Positions 45,955-57,878 are shown, numbered from the stretch's first letter. The stretch: 64,000 nucleotides of DNA from Iris pallida (GCA_029216955.1 JANAVB010009599.1:4105883-4169882), one strand, 5' to 3'. The notes: a model not told the origin generated them from the letters alone. Numbers and translations: made by a program.

Positions 45955-48900
45955 GCTAAGCCAATGGCTCCGAAGGGCCTGGAGTCTCATTCTCAAAGGA
46001 AGCGAGAAGAGAGATGCCCTCCGAGTCAGTAGTTTCATCAGTTGTAGTTTCCCTCTCGGTCCTTACGATTTGAGACACCTCTGGGGCAGGTCCTTCAAAG
46101 TTCCATGAGTCTTTCTAACCATGTAGGCCTCGCCTATACAAGTAAAGAAGTGATAAACAGAAAGTACAAAATGAAACCCCAAAGAGGAAACACTAAGGTA
46201 TACCTGTTAAGGAGATTCAACAGGTGGGGTACTCTATTCCAATAAAGACTGCCAGGAGGGTCCGCACCGCAGAGGCACAGCTATTCTTGTTATTTTGATA
46301 GGAGGAGGGCTCACCTCTGAAGAAATTGACGCTTTTATGGGTTACTCAGGAGTGCTTCCTCCTCTCTCCGCTCCTCCGATGAGCTATAGTCGTCTGTGTA
46401 TCTATTCTCCGATAATGCAAGCCCTTGAAGGCATTCCGAGGCTGATCGAGGGGTCTCGAACTTCGTCCCCACAAACAAGCTTCGCTCTTGGTCGTACTCC
46501 GGTAAGAAGTTGTTCGCAATAAAGTAAAACTTCATAGCTGAATACGTGATACAGGTATCTTTATGCATCGAGGGGATCGTAAATTTTACTCCAGTACCAC
46601 GGCATTATAATAACACCATTCCCGGGCACCGCCAGTAGACTTCTTTCATAACCTAGACAGGAGCTCGAATTGCCATCATAGTCTAACTTTTGCCAAACTG
46701 ACGTACTAATCGACTCGAAAATGAGGCTCCAGTTACACCTGGTTCTGGTTTCGATACACCAAATGAAAGGACGGATACTGCAACTAGTAGAAGGCACCAA
46801 AAGTTAAATCACTATCACTAACTCATTATCTGCAAGGAAACCCTTGTATGTAGGAAAAACCATGATGAAAGCATAGCCATCTAAATGTCCCAACATCCAC
46901 CTACACACGGGGACGTCATGATGGAGCCATTTCACACGATAATAGTTACGCAATGTCGCATCCCCTTCTTATAACATCGAGAGTGTTGGGGACTTTCAAA
47001 CCAGGGCGGTGTAATGCCAATCAACCCATCAAATAATGGTAAGGGAGTCTAACCCAAGGGAATTCATCGTTCCCTCCCCCCCCCCGCGATACTCTGTTAT
47101 CCTCTTGGAGAACTCCCGCAGACCTCGTAAGATGTCACATACCATAGCCTATAGCAGAGCCAAGGAATGTTTGAAGACCAGCCTCACAACTGGCAGAATA
47201 ATTTCTCGACCAATCTGTCCCGCAGACCCAGAACCTCCTGAAACCAACACTTTCCACAGCTATATCATCAGAAAGGCAGCTAATGTTGCTTTTGGGCTTA
47301 CGACAGTCAAATTTGGCAAAAGTAGTTTAAATATAGAGGCGGGCTTTCCCTCGGCATCTACTGAGGGAGCAGATACCCCTGCTTCAGCCATCAGATCATC
47401 TACTTTGTCAGCGATATATGCCTTGTGTGAAGTGAAATAAACCGCCTCCAGCGTCAACAGATGCTTTGAAGATATAATCCATCCCGGCCTTGATATATGG
47501 CGGAGCCTTCGTCCTGCCTGGCGTATGCATGCTTGATGGTGGCAAAGCAGCTCTTTATATACAGCCATCATTTCGGGATATTTGTTCTCCAATACCAAAA
47601 ACTCCTCCTTACAAGGGGTATATTCCTCATATGGCTCATCCTCCACGGCAGCTTCGAGATGGTGTGCATCTCATGAAGGGCCAAACCAATCTCTCCACGT
47701 GGAGTAAAGAAGGTCCCGTATGTTGGTTGAATATTTCCAATAAGGCTATAAACAAAGGTTGATTGATCTCTATTCTATGCTCGGTGGCCCTGATGGCACG
47801 ACGCAGGCCCGTACCCAGCAAGTCCTTCTTGAACCTAACTAATACCAATTGGGTTAGTTCGTGCCATTATACCCTAGGATGAATCCAACCTTCGACCCGG
47901 AAGACCTTCTTCGGGTATGTACAACCCTTGGCTAGAAGCCTATTGGCAAAAAGAGAGGCCCGAAATGGATGCACCTCCATGGTAAAGTCATTGAGTAGAC
48001 GACCGGGAAGTAACATGCGCAGCGTACATGATGGGCCATCATGTGCACTCTTGAAAGAATCCCTCTGTTTAGAGTATCCATCCACCTGGATATAGCCGTT
48101 CATTAAACCCCCTCGCTTCGAGGTCAGATCCCATTTTATGATACGCTTTTCAACCACGAAAAAAACTGAGGACGGGAGGTGTCGGTTGACTGACGGAATG
48201 TACAAAGAAAGACCGTCATTCTCGAAGTACCAATTTTTATTTATCTCCAGGAGCTTAGCCTTTTCCAAAACTAGTTGATTGCCAAATAGAAAAAAGGTTT
48301 CAGCATCTTAACAACATCAGAAGGGAGAGACAATTTGCCTCGATCCATCATACGACGGAATATACGGATTGTTGATCCTGTATCATTGCCATTCGCCCTT
48401 TCAGTTAACCTTGGGAAATCAGCTGCTTTGTAGGATTAATGAGCACTATCAAAGTTTATGCCCAAGGCACAGTCCGCCGATTCAAAAAGGATATCCCCGA
48501 AGAGAGACGTGGATACAGGAACTGCACATAAATAAAGGGTGTCAAAAAAATGTAAAATATCTTCTGCAAAAATAGAGAGCAAAAGAACTGTGCCGTAATA
48601 AGTAAGCATCCGCATAGTCATTATGCGAGCATCCGTAGGCACTACCAAAAGTTGTACCATGCGTCAGCCAACAAGCGTCAGCACAGCTACTTTGCAAAAA
48701 CACATGGACACTGGTTGTGCATCTACAGAAAACTTTAGCACATCTATAGTCATTACTTTGTAGAAAAGTAATGACTATGTGCATCGGCTCATAAAGCTTT
48801 AGCACTTCTTCGGAACGCCACTCCGAAGAATGGCCCCATGCGCATCATCAAGAAAAGTATTAGCATATCTTCAAGACACGCTCCTAAGAGTCGACGCTCA

Positions 48901-49173
48901 TATGCATCAGTAAACTAAGATGTCAATGATGATCGAACACTACTAGCAACGGGTGGTCGTACGTCTCCGTGCACCAAGACTCCTACAGGAGCTTTCCCAA
49001 TGACGACGCTTCTGAGGCTAACTGCTTCCTTTGGCCCGTTGAGCGGTCGTCGTGGCCTCTCCAGCTTGTCTTGTCGACGACGCTCTAGTTTGTCTTACAC
49101 TCGTCGCAGTTCCCTCAGTCGGTTTTGAGCTTGCAACAGGAGCTTTCTGGGTTCTTGATTTCTTTGTAGCCAT
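45955..49173 (-). pseudogene. Antisense gene with plant mobile domain (PMD, aminotransferase-like) similarity, decayed
   Basis: The start is the ATG at 49173 (MATKKSRTQKAPVASSKP, basic and Ser/Thr-rich, nuclear-type N-terminus), in frame to a stop at about 49020. Downstream, over several frames: LLPGRLLNDFTMEVHPFRAS and FRVEGWIHPRV (48268-47867), then ALLEIFNQHTG (about 47710) continuing in another frame as TFFTPRGEIGLALHEMHTIS, then EDEPYEEYTPCKEEFLVLEN (47646-47260), SRLVRQFGKS (about 46700), and an acidic tail ending PGPSEPLA-stop at about 45955. The order W-x-R, F...T-x-F-x-x-P-x-G-E, (I/L)..LP and a C-terminal RQFG is what I know of PMD proteins, which occur in host silencing factors (MAIN family) and in transposons. 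Many frameshifts and stops; non-functional here. Similarity is judged by eye. Confidence 0.62.
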
Positions 49174-49272
49174 GGCAGAAAAGTTTAGGGTTTGAAGGAA
49201 GAAGAAAGATCAGACAAAAAGCTTCTATTGGATAGAAAAAGCAAGAAGATCTTCTATCTTCGAACGGATCCC

Positions 49273-49280
49273 TACTTATA
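49273..49280 (-). promoter_or_regulatory. TATA box for the antisense PMD gene
   Basis: The minus strand reads CCTATAAGTAGGGATCC about 100 bp before the ATG at 49173, with a pyrimidine-rich leader between. The spacing and sequence fit a plant core promoter separate from the LTR promoters. Confidence 0.55.
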
Positions 49281-49549
49281 GGATGCGGCCATGTAAGCAA
49301 ACGAAGACAAAATGCTTCGTGGTCGAAGAGTCTCTTCGGACGACGTGGGAATTAAAGTTGAGATTATGATGAACGGTTCCTAGAAAGGAGGAGTTATCAT
49401 CAACTTTTAATAAAATGACGGCTCAAGGCATTTAATGCAAAAGGGTAAACGTGACGACAGCCTGTCAGCAAGTGTGCTAGGTATTTGTTTGCAAAGGACA
49501 CGTGTCATACTTCTGTTCAAAGTATTTCGAGCTTGATTCAAGTTCGAAA

Positions 49550-49566
49550 CTCTTTGAAGGGGGTCT
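49550..49566 (+). other. Polypurine tract of element G
   Basis: CTCTTTGAAGGGGGTCT directly precedes the L2 start TGTAGAAGG, with a TTCAAAGTATTTCGAG box upstream, matching the other Tat ends in the window. Confidence 0.85.
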
Positions 49567-50499
49567 TGTAGAAGGATAAAAAAGTACAGCCATGACAAAA
49601 GTGCAGGGGATAAACAGTCGCTGCATACATCCTCGTGAAAGTGCAAGTATCCAAAAGCGCAGACAACAAACAAACGTCACAACAGGCATACAAAATGGTG
49701 CATAAAAAGTTTTTTATTAAAATTATGTCTAAATCTATTACAGATTCTTAATAATTATATGTAAAGACTAAAACACCTAAAAATCTACTAGTGGGCTGTC
49801 TTTAGAAAGGGCAGCCCCCAAACGTGCAGAAATGTCAGAGCGAATCACTTCCTCGTCAGAGGAAGCCACTTCCTAGCCAGACGCAGAGGAACTCAAATAT
49901 GGCTAACGAAATAGCCATTGGCTCGAGCAAGAACGTAGCTCCCGTTCGCCACATACTGTAGCTCTTGAGCAGGTCAGAGGACAACCTGTGGCTCTTCGAT
50001 TAGCATTCAATCTAATCTCGGAAGCTTGGATCTCGAAGACCTCCAAGATGTTCAGGTTTGAACTCCTCATGACAGACACTCAAGTGCATCTCATGATCCA
50101 GTAGCAGTTCTTCTACATGGAGATAGCTTCTTTGAATGAAGAGATCCACAACCAATAGTCGACTTGTACAAGTCCAATGGCCGTTCGAAGCCAAGTTAGG
50201 ATCGAGCATGATGGTTGGAATGCTAAGAGACAGTAGATGTAACTCCTCAGAAAAGCTTTCCTTTATAGGCTGTGTACGGTCCAACCCACATGCCATGTGG
50301 CCGTCAGTCAAAGACTCCCAAATTAATGGGGTGAACCTAGGACTCAGCACAATGAATCTGTTTATAGGATCATTTAACTAAATACTAGGCCACAATCTTC
50401 TTGAATTCCCCAAATAACAGCGGTAATTAAAGAAAAGGATGATTGAATCATCCGTTAAAAGAGCAGTCATCAATTGCTCTTATGACTTCGACAAAACAA

Positions 50500-50930
50500 G
50501 CTCCTTCAGACTCAGAAGCACAGCTACTTCGGTTCAGCTCAGAAGCGCAACTCCTTCGCTTCAACCCAAAAGTACAGTGACTCTGTTGCCTCAAGCATAA
50601 GTCTCCTTGTCATCCTAAAGCGCAGTGACTCCATTGCCTCAAGCACAAGTCTCCTCGTCGCCCTAATGCACAGTGACTGCGTTGCTTAAAATATAGTCTC
50701 CTCGTCGCTCAAAAGCGTAGTTACTCAGTTGTATCCAAAATGCAGTCTCCTTATTGCTCAAAAGTATAGTAACTTCGTCGTCTTCGAATCACGGTCTAGA
50801 TGTTGCCCAAAAGCAAAGTAACTCCATCGTCTTCAAAGCACAGTTTGCTCATCTCCTAAAGCGCAGTGACTCTCTCTTCTTCGAAACACAGTCTCCACGT
50901 TGCCCAAAAGTGCAGTGACATCTAAGCCTT
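50500..50930 (+). repeat. Imperfect repeats with AGCGCAGTGACTC cores in the U3 of L2
   Basis: Words such as AGCGCAGTGACTCC, AAAAGTGCAGTGAC and CACAGTCTCC(T/A)CGT recur roughly every 40-60 bp. They occupy the place that ATGCGGCTC repeats fill in L1. Confidence 0.75.
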
Positions 50931-51011
50931 ACCAGAAGCGTAGCTCGTATAGATGTGCAGTCCTCTGAGGTAGCATTGTTCCATGTGCAAGTCGGGTACC
51001 TATATCATTTC

Positions 51012-51197
51012 AGATATTACCCCAATTGGTTTGTTTGAACCAGCGCTCTTAAGATAGAACAGAGTTTGATTATATTGACAAGAGCAATGTCCTATCGGTT
51101 TGTTTAAACCACCACTCCCAAAGATAGGGACAGAGTTTGTTCCTATGGACGAGGGCCATATCCAATCGGTTTGTTTAAACCAATGGCCCCCTAAGAT
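51012..51197 (+). repeat. Three imperfect repeats of about 65-70 bp with CGGTTTGTTTAAACC
   Basis: Units share CAAT(C/T)GGTTTGTTT(G/A)AACC, then AAGATAG, ACAGAGTTTG and GACGAGGGC-like blocks. The GGTTTGTTTAAACC core is nearly palindromic. The array lies between the U3 repeats and the TATA box. Confidence 0.85.
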
Positions 51198-51723
51198 AAG
51201 GAAAAAAAAATCCAACTTTGGGGATAGGAACAAATCTACTCGGGTTCATCCAATCAACATTAAATGCACGCCATGTGTTGTTTTTCAGTTATGTTGATAA
51301 CTCCCCAAGATCATGATAAAAAAAAATCCCAACGCCCACCACATATCAGTTCAGCAGCAGCCCTCACTGTGTAGCCTCAAGATTCATTCATATCGCTATG
51401 GGTAGCGTTACTACACAATCCTTATTCACACCGTATATATGCTCTTCCATAAATAGAAGGAGTTTTTCTTCGATAAAGGGCTTTAAAATCTTTAAAACTT
51501 CGGAGTCCTCTTGATTGGCAACCTAGAGTTCCAGTCACAAGTACCAAAAAGCCAGAGCAAGTTCAACTCGTCGTCGGATCGTCAACGGAGTGAAGGAGCC
51601 GCTGCAGTGCTTAATCTCCACCATCATACTTCTCCAAAAATTTTGTACTTAGATCTCATATTTAGGAATCGATTGTACTCTTTACACGTTTAATATACAA
51701 AAAGTTTATATAACCTTTTGTCA

Positions 51724-51824
51724 TGGCAAACACCTCTAGAGGGTGAATAGAGTGCGTGTGTACAGCGGAATAAAAATCATCGATTAAAAAATTATACAGT
51801 ATCACATGTGATAAGTGTTAGGTA
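51724..51824 (+). other. Short spacer between L2 and the copia element
   Basis: It begins TGGCAAAC, then CTCTAGAGGGTGAATAGAGTG, which (minus the last base) is the near reverse complement of the copia LTR motif TTCACCCCCCTCTAGAG; it may be a remnant of an older copia LTR end. No gene. Confidence 0.5.
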
Positions 51825-52886
51825 TGTTGGCCCATTGGTCATGGTCAAACCTGATTTTAATAATTGATTAAACTCTGTCTCGATATATGAATCAATTCAG
51901 ATATTTACTTAGATGTTTTGGACACTGATCAAGATTGGATATCTATTCAGTTCAAGACTCAGTTCAAGACCGAAGATCTGTTTGCCACTCAAGATTGTAT
52001 TTCCTTATGCAATATAATTTTCATTTTTATTGAGTCTAGGAATACATTGTACACCAAATTGTACTGGCAAATAGGCTATCTGAAATCGTTTTTCAAAAAC
52101 TGACCTATCTTTTAAAATGACCTATGTTTTTGAAAAATATCTCTTTACAAAAAGCTTCTGAAGGATTTTCAAAAAGCCAAAAACTACTTTCACAAAATAA
52201 CCCTAACCAAATCTTGACAGAACTCGACAAGAGTTCGGCCAAGGTGAACGTTATGTGAATGTTTGATTTTGAACTTGGTCTCCTCAGTTGCGGTTGGTTA
52301 CAAAGAGTTCTGTCCAAATTCTGCCAGAATTCTGTCAGAATTCTGTCTTTGAAAAAACAATAAATAGAGAGGAATTCTGATTATTTTAACACACCAATTC
52401 ACTTTCATCTTCTCTCTTCTAAATTACGTTTCTTCCAAAGAGTTTTCAAAAGCTTCCATTTTTAAATCCCAAGCCAGTTACAATTCTTTAGTCAATTTAC
52501 CGGTACGGTACGGTTTAGAAGATTTCAGAGAAATTGTAATCAAAGGCTGATTGAAGAAAGACTCTTCAAAACTGAAGTTGGTCGAGTTCTTCGTATCAAA
52601 GCTCGCATCTGTAGAAGTTGCAAGGACTTTGTATGAAAACTTGCAATTTTCAATAGTGAATTCAACTGGAAGCTAGAGTTCTTCCGACTGGACTAGCACT
52701 CACAAGAGAAAACCAGTATAAATCTCTGTGTTTGTTTTCCTTCTGATCACTCTTTTCATTACAGTTATTTACTTTGATTATTATTATTTTTGTGATCTAA
52801 CTGCTAATAAGTTTATTTCGCAATAATTTGATGCCTACTCTATTCACCCCCCTCTAGAGTATTTGCTTTACGATTTCGTTCCTACA
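51825..52886 (+). repeat. 5' LTR of copia element H
   Basis: It starts TGTTGGCCCATTGG and ends GTTCCTACA. It carries a small extra TTCAAGACTCAG duplication at about 51955 compared with the 3' LTR, and its TATA position reads CAATAAATAG (52368) instead of TATAAATAG. No gene. Confidence 0.92.
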
Positions 52887-52888
52887 AT

Positions 52889-52900
52889 TGGTATCAAAGC
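52889..52900 (+). other. Primer-binding site, tRNA-Met type
   Basis: TGGTATCAAAGC lies 2 nt after the LTR end, one base from the standard plant site TGGTATCAGAGC. It contrasts with the tRNA-Ile type of A, B and C. Confidence 0.9.
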
Positions 52901-52978
52901 GGATTATACAGCTAAAGTAAGGTAAAACTGCCGCTATATTCAGTAATTTTTCAATTAATATAGATCACAGTATTACAC

Positions 52979-54780
52979 ATGGCAACTGTGAAATTCACAA
53001 GTGAAGGCCAAGCCACAAATAGACCTCCACTATTTGACGCACAAACTACACTTATTAGAAAACACGTATGAGTTTCTTCTTAAAATCTCTTGATCTTGAC
53101 TTATGGTCTATAGTTATTGATGGCTACAAAAAGCCTCCTCGTATTAATGTTGATGGAGTTTTAGGTGAAAAATCCCATGATAAATTACGGAGGATAAAAG
53201 AAAAAGGCCAGTCTTGACGCACGTGCTATTAACGCTTTACTTTGTGCTTTAGACAGAACTGAATTCAACAGGATGTCTACTTGCACAACATTAAATAAAG
53301 TGTAGAAACTTCTTAAAGTAACCCACGAAGGAACAACACAAGTCAATGAGTCAAAGATCAGCAGACTTACTCAGGAGTATGAGGCGTTCAAAATGAAGCC
53401 AAGTGAATCAGTCACTCAGATGTTTACGAGATTCTTAGATATTGTAAATCCTTTGTCTTCACTAGACAAGGAATATAGTAACCATGAAAAGATTCGCAAA
53501 CTTCTACGAGCTCTCACAAAGAACTGGATTCCAAAGGCTACAACAATCATTGAAAGAAACGACCTCTCAACAATGTCTCTGGAAATACTCATGGGTAAGC
53601 TACTCACTCATGAGCTAGAACTTCAAGACTTTGAAGACGCTACACCAAAGGAAGTCAGAAAAGTCGATTACTTTCAAAGCTCAACATAGAAGAACTATCG
53701 AAGATGATTCTGACGACAGCAACTCTGACTCTGAAGATCAAGCACTTCTGGTAAGAAAATTCAAAAAGTTCATGAGATTCAAGGAGAATAAAAGATAGCA
53801 ACAACAACAACAACGAGGAAGATCCTATTTGCTACGGATGTAAGAAGAAAGGACATATGAAGAAAGATTGTGCAACAGCATCATCATCAACAAGAAAAAG
53901 CAGCAAATATGACAAAAGCTACCTGAAGAGATCTAAATCAAAAAAGTACGCCAACACAAGCATATGGCATGAAAGCGAAGCCAGCGATTCAGAAGACGAA
54001 CAATCAAATGATGCGGCAAATATATGCTTGATGGCTTACGATCAGGTAATTACTAATCCTCTGTTTGATCCTTATGATGATTTCACCTTTGAGCAACTAC
54101 GAGAGGCTTTCAGTGACCTGTTAAATGATTATAGAAAACTGCTTAGTAAATATAAAATATCTAAGAAGGTACTCAAAGAGTACAAAGGTGAGATAGGAAG
54201 ACTTACCGACCAATTAGCTGATGTTAGAAATAATTACTCTTCTATTAAGTCTTGTGAGCTTTTATCTATTAAGTTATTGTTACACGAGACTATTAAGTTA
54301 TCCGAAGAAAAAGACCAAACTATTATCCAGTTAAAGGAAGACCTATCCAAGGAGAGAAAGAGTCTCCAGTGTGCACAAGTCAGAATAGAAACACTTACAT
54401 ATGACTACACTAGATTATATGACACCTCCAAAAAGTTGGAAATTAGTTAGAAAAACGGCCTGAAGTTGCTGCTTCCTATTCTAACACGTGTCAATTACCG
54501 AATCATCGGAACATGCCCAAACCAAACACTGTCAGACCAAACCATACAAAACCTATGCCCAAGAAGACTAATAGGCATGCATTCTTCTATACTAGAAAAC
54601 CAAAACCTACCAATCATGCACCTCACACAACTTTCAACATTCAACATGCAAAATGTCATTATTGTGGCCTTATTGGTCATATATCTTCTGCATATAGAAT
54701 CAGAAAGTTAGTAGATTTAAATATTTATACATGGATACCAAAAACTAACCAGTCATGACCCAATAAGAAATGGGTACCAA
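52979..54780 (+). pseudogene. gag of copia element H
   Basis: It starts at MATVKFTSEGQATNRPPLFD and breaks within 40 residues. The central capsid part is open at 53393-53689 (MKPSESVTQMFTRFLDIVNP, LLTHELELQDFE). A CCHC knuckle CYGCKKKGHMKKDC spans about 53830-53872, followed by an open, charged segment (53857-54450) with heptad-like leucines (LLSIKLLLHETIKLSEE) that could form a coiled coil. A second knuckle CHYCGLIGHISSAY (about 54652-54700) has Tyr in place of the last Cys. The long gag with coiled coil is seen in SIRE-type elements. It is clearly dead. Confidence 0.82.
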
Positions 54781-55180
54781 GAGTTTCATCTGTAAATTGT
54801 TTTGTAGGTGGAACGCCCTTCACATGCTAGAAGCAAATGGATCCTCGACAGCGGTTGCTCACGACACATGACCGGTGATGCTTCATTATTCACAACACTG
54901 TCGAAGAAGAATAAAGAAGGATATGTCTCCTTCGGTAATAATTTAAGAGGGTATATAATCGGTATCGGTGACATTGGTAAGGCTCCATATCCTGTGATTA
55001 AAGATGTCTAGCTTGTTACCGAGTTAAAATATAAACTGCTCAGCATAAGCCATTTAGCTGATCATGGTTATGGCATTAACTTTGTCAAAGACAAGTGTAC
55101 TATAGTTGATAGTTCAACTGGTAGTACTATCTTTGAAGGTATCAGGGAAGACAACATATATGTATTCTATCTGTTAGAAG
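54781..55180 (+). pseudogene. Protease domain of copia element H
   Basis: RSKWILDSGCSRHMTGD (about 54830) is the aspartic protease active site (DSG) of Ty1/copia polyproteins. YVSFGNNLRGYIIGIGDIG follows. The frame is stopped by TAG at 55009 and resumes with ELKYKLLSISHLADHGYGI-like text in another frame or after the stop. The DSG is intact. Confidence 0.85.
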
Positions 55181-56049
55181 ATGCTAACCAAAGCAGGTAG
55201 ATGTTTGATGGCCAAAAGCATTGAGAGTCAACTATGGCATATGAGACTCGGTCATGCAAACATGGATACAATTTTAAAACTATCTACAAAGAAGTTGGTA
55301 CGCGGCTTACCGGACATATCTTTCAAGAAGGATACGGTATGTAGTGAATGTGAAAAGAACAAAGCTACCCGATCCACCTTTAAATCCAAGAACGCTGTAA
55401 GTACCACTAGACCTTTACAATTGTTGCATATGGACTTATTTGGACCAAGTAGAATTGCTAGTCTAGATGGTAAGCTATATGCATTTGTCATTGTAGATAA
55501 TTTCTCTAGATATACATGGGTATATTTTCTTGCACGCAAGAACGATGCATTGTCAGAATTCGTTACCTTTTGCAAGAAAGTACAGAATAAAAAATGTTTC
55601 ATGATTACTCGCATTCGTAGTGATCATGGCGGCAAATTTGAGAATACAGAGTTTAAGCAATTATGTGACACACAATATCTGCATGAATTTTACTGTCCTA
55701 GGACTCTACAACAAAATAGAGTTGTGGAACGTAAAAACACGACTCTATCTGAAATGGCTAGAGTAATGTTAAACTAGTTTAGTCTACCTAGATACTTTTG
55801 GGCTGAAGCTGTCAATACAGCGTGCTATATTCTTAATAGGGTTCTAATTCGACCTATATCGAAGAAGACTCCCTATAAACTATGGTTTGATAGAACCCCC
55901 ACTGTTTCTTATTTCAAGATTTTGGTTGTAAATACTTTATTATTAATACTAAAGAAAATCTGAGTAAATTTGATGAAAAGGCCGATGAAGGTATATTTTT
56001 AGGTTATGCAGTAAAGAGCAAAGGATACAGAGTCTTCAACAAGAGATCC
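55181..56049 (+). pseudogene. Integrase of copia element H
   Basis: The GAG-pre-integrase/zinc part reads LWHMRLGHANMDTILKLS and CSECEKNKATRSTF. The catalytic core has Asp in LLHMDLFGPSRIASLDGK, Asp in RIRSDHGGKFENTEF and Glu in QQNRVVERKNTTLSEMARVM, the DDE triad of copia integrase. TAG at 55775 ends the frame, and the rest (YFWAEAVNTACYILNR-like, then GYAVKSKGYRVFNKRS) continues in broken form. Confidence 0.9.
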
Positions 56050-57145
56050 ATGATCATCGAAGAATCAATTAATGTCATGTTTGATGAACTAAATCAACAC
56101 TTAGACGATGACGACAATGAAGACGTGATAACACCAAGTACAGCTACTGCAAAACCTTCACACAAAGATGCAGAACTTTCAAGCAAGAAAGCCGAAACCA
56201 GCAATCCTGAGGATATGCCAAAAGAGATAAGATTCTTGGCAGATCATCCAAAGGACTTGGTAATTATTGAGATTACCAAAGGTCTAAGTACTCGTTCATC
56301 TAGTAATGATATAGCTTCTTGTGTTGCTTTTATTTCACAGCTTGAACCCAAAAATATTGAAGAAGCATGTAGTGATAATTTTTGGTTAGATGCTATACAA
56401 GAGGAATTAAACCAATTCGAACAGAATCAAGTTTGGGAACTTGTTCCCAAGCCCATTGATCATTCGCTCATTGGCACCCGTTGGGTATTCCGAAACAAAC
56501 TGAACGAGAATGGCTTAGTGACTCGTAATAAGGCTCGACTCGTAGCTCAAGGATACATTCAAAAAGAAGGTATCGACTAAGATGAGACTTATTCCCCAGT
56601 TACGAAATTAGAATCCATTCGCATGTTATGTGCATTTGCACGTTTTCATAATTTCAAGTTATTTCAAATGGATGTCAAAAGCGCATTTTTGAATAGTTTT
56701 ATAAACGAAAAAGTTTATGTAGCTCAACCTCCAGGTTTTACTGATTTCAGAAATCCTGATTATGTTTTCAAGTTGAAGAAAGCCTTATACGGTTTGAAAT
56801 AACCCCTTGAGCTTGGTACGACCGTCTAAGCTCTTTTCTACTTGACAACGGTTTTCAAAGGGAAAGGTTGACACTACATTGTTTATAAAGTCTTTGAATA
56901 ATAATATTCTTTTGATTCAAGTCTATGTAGATGATATTATTTTTGGATCTACTGATGAATCTCTTTGTCAAGAATTTTTAAAGTGTATGCAGAATGAGTT
57001 TGAGATGAGCATGATGGGAGAGCTAAAATTCTTTCTCGGACTGCAAATCAAAAAAAATCAACAATGGGACGTTCATAAATCAAGCAAAGTACACAAAGGA
57101 TCTATTAAAGAAGTTCGACCTGGAAGCAGTCAAGCCACTTAGCAC
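56050..57145 (+). pseudogene. Reverse transcriptase of copia element H
   Basis: EACSDNFWLDAIQEELNQFE, TRWVFRNKLNENGLVTRNKA, RLVAQGYIQKEGID, then TAA (56578), QMDVKSAFLNSFINEKVYVA, another stop at GLK (about 56800), and from 56879 IQVYVDDIIFGSTDESLCQE with the catalytic YVDD. FFLGLQIKK marks the end of the palm/thumb. The catalytic residues survive, but the gene is interrupted at least three times. Confidence 0.9.
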
Positions 57146-57149
57146 TCTA

Positions 57150-57878
57150 ATGGCGACTTTAACCAATCTTGATACTGATGAACAAGGCAAACCCGTCGAC
57201 ACACGTAAGTATTTAGGTATGATCAGTAGCTTACTGTATTTAACTGCTAGTCGACCAGACATTATGTTTAGTGTTTGCTTATGTGCATGTTTTCAAGCCA
57301 ATCCTAAGGAATTATATATGTGCACAGTTAAGCGTATCTTTCGATACCTTAAAGGAACTTCTTCTGTCGGCTTATGGTATCCCAAAACTACGTCATTTGA
57401 CCTAACCGGTTATTCTGATGCTGATTTTGCCGGATGCAAAGTAGATAGAAAAAGTACCAGCGGCACATGTCATTTTCTAGGTAAAGCTCTAGTCTCTTGG
57501 TTTAGCAAAAAGTAAAATTTTGTCGCGTTATCAACAACCGAGGCTGAGTATATCGCCGCAGAACATTGTTGTGCACAAATTTTATGGATGATGCAAACTT
57601 TAGAAGACTATGGGTTGCATTTTACACACATACCCATTTTCTGTGATAATACTAGTTCTATTAATTTGACTAAAAATCCAGTATGTCACTCTCGTACTAA
57701 ACATATTGAGATTCGACATCACTTTCTTAGAGATCATCAACAAAATGGAGATATAGACCTTGTATACATAGACACACAGAATCAATTGGTTGACATACTC
57801 ACAAAACCTCTAGCGAAAGATTGTTTCAATTATTTACGTCAAAAATTAAGAATTTTAGATGTCAATAATATTAATTAA
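57150..57878 (+). pseudogene. RNase H and C-terminus of the copia pol
   Basis: RKYLGMISSLLYLTASRPDI and RYLKGTSSVGLWYP lead into the RNase H core: LTGYSDADFAGCKVDRKSTS, then a TAA (57513-57515), STTEAEYIAAEHCCAQ, IFCDNTSSINLTKNPV and RTKHIEIRHHFLRDHQQNGD. It ends DILTKPLAKDCF at 57878. The Asp, Glu, Asp active-site positions are present; only the stop at 57513 interrupts this part. Confidence 0.9.

Larger units (their letters stand above)
45782..49566 (+). mobile_element. Element G interior: gag-pol-free Tat derivative with an antisense PMD gene
   Basis: Between L1 and L2 there is no gag, protease, RT or integrase on the plus strand. The first part (45791-45950) contains a short degenerate non-coding stretch, the rest is occupied by one antisense gene remnant, and the end carries the Tat polypurine tract. 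The order LTR, antisense gene tail, antisense gene start, polypurine tract, LTR is repeated in outline in F. G could be a non-autonomous Tat derivative, or the join of two elements by deletion. Confidence 0.6.
49567..51723 (+). repeat. LTR L2 (3' LTR of G)
   Basis: It runs from TGTAGAAGG to TTTTGTCA (about 2157 bp). U3 contains two different tandem-repeat regions (50500-50930 and 51012-51197). A TATA box (CATAAATAG, 51448-51456) is followed by an R/U5-like part with ACTTCGGAGTCC and GTCGTCGGATCGTCAACGGA that resembles U5 of L1 and F. TGGCAAAC follows immediately. Overall sequence is quite different from L1, so L1 and L2 did not come from one recent insertion. No gene; the frames at 50012-50381 are unsupported. 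Confidence 0.7.

Noticed and set aside
46295..47762. Plus-strand frames opposite the antisense PMD region of G (46295-46522, 47036-47440, 47490-47762)
   Set aside because: The minus strand gives recognisable ordered segments, whereas the plus-strand products have none.
49792..50400. Possible gene in L2 (frames at 50012-50350 minus and 50136-50381 plus)
   Set aside because: Both strands are open over the same short stretch, inside an LTR U3, without motifs or promoter signals.
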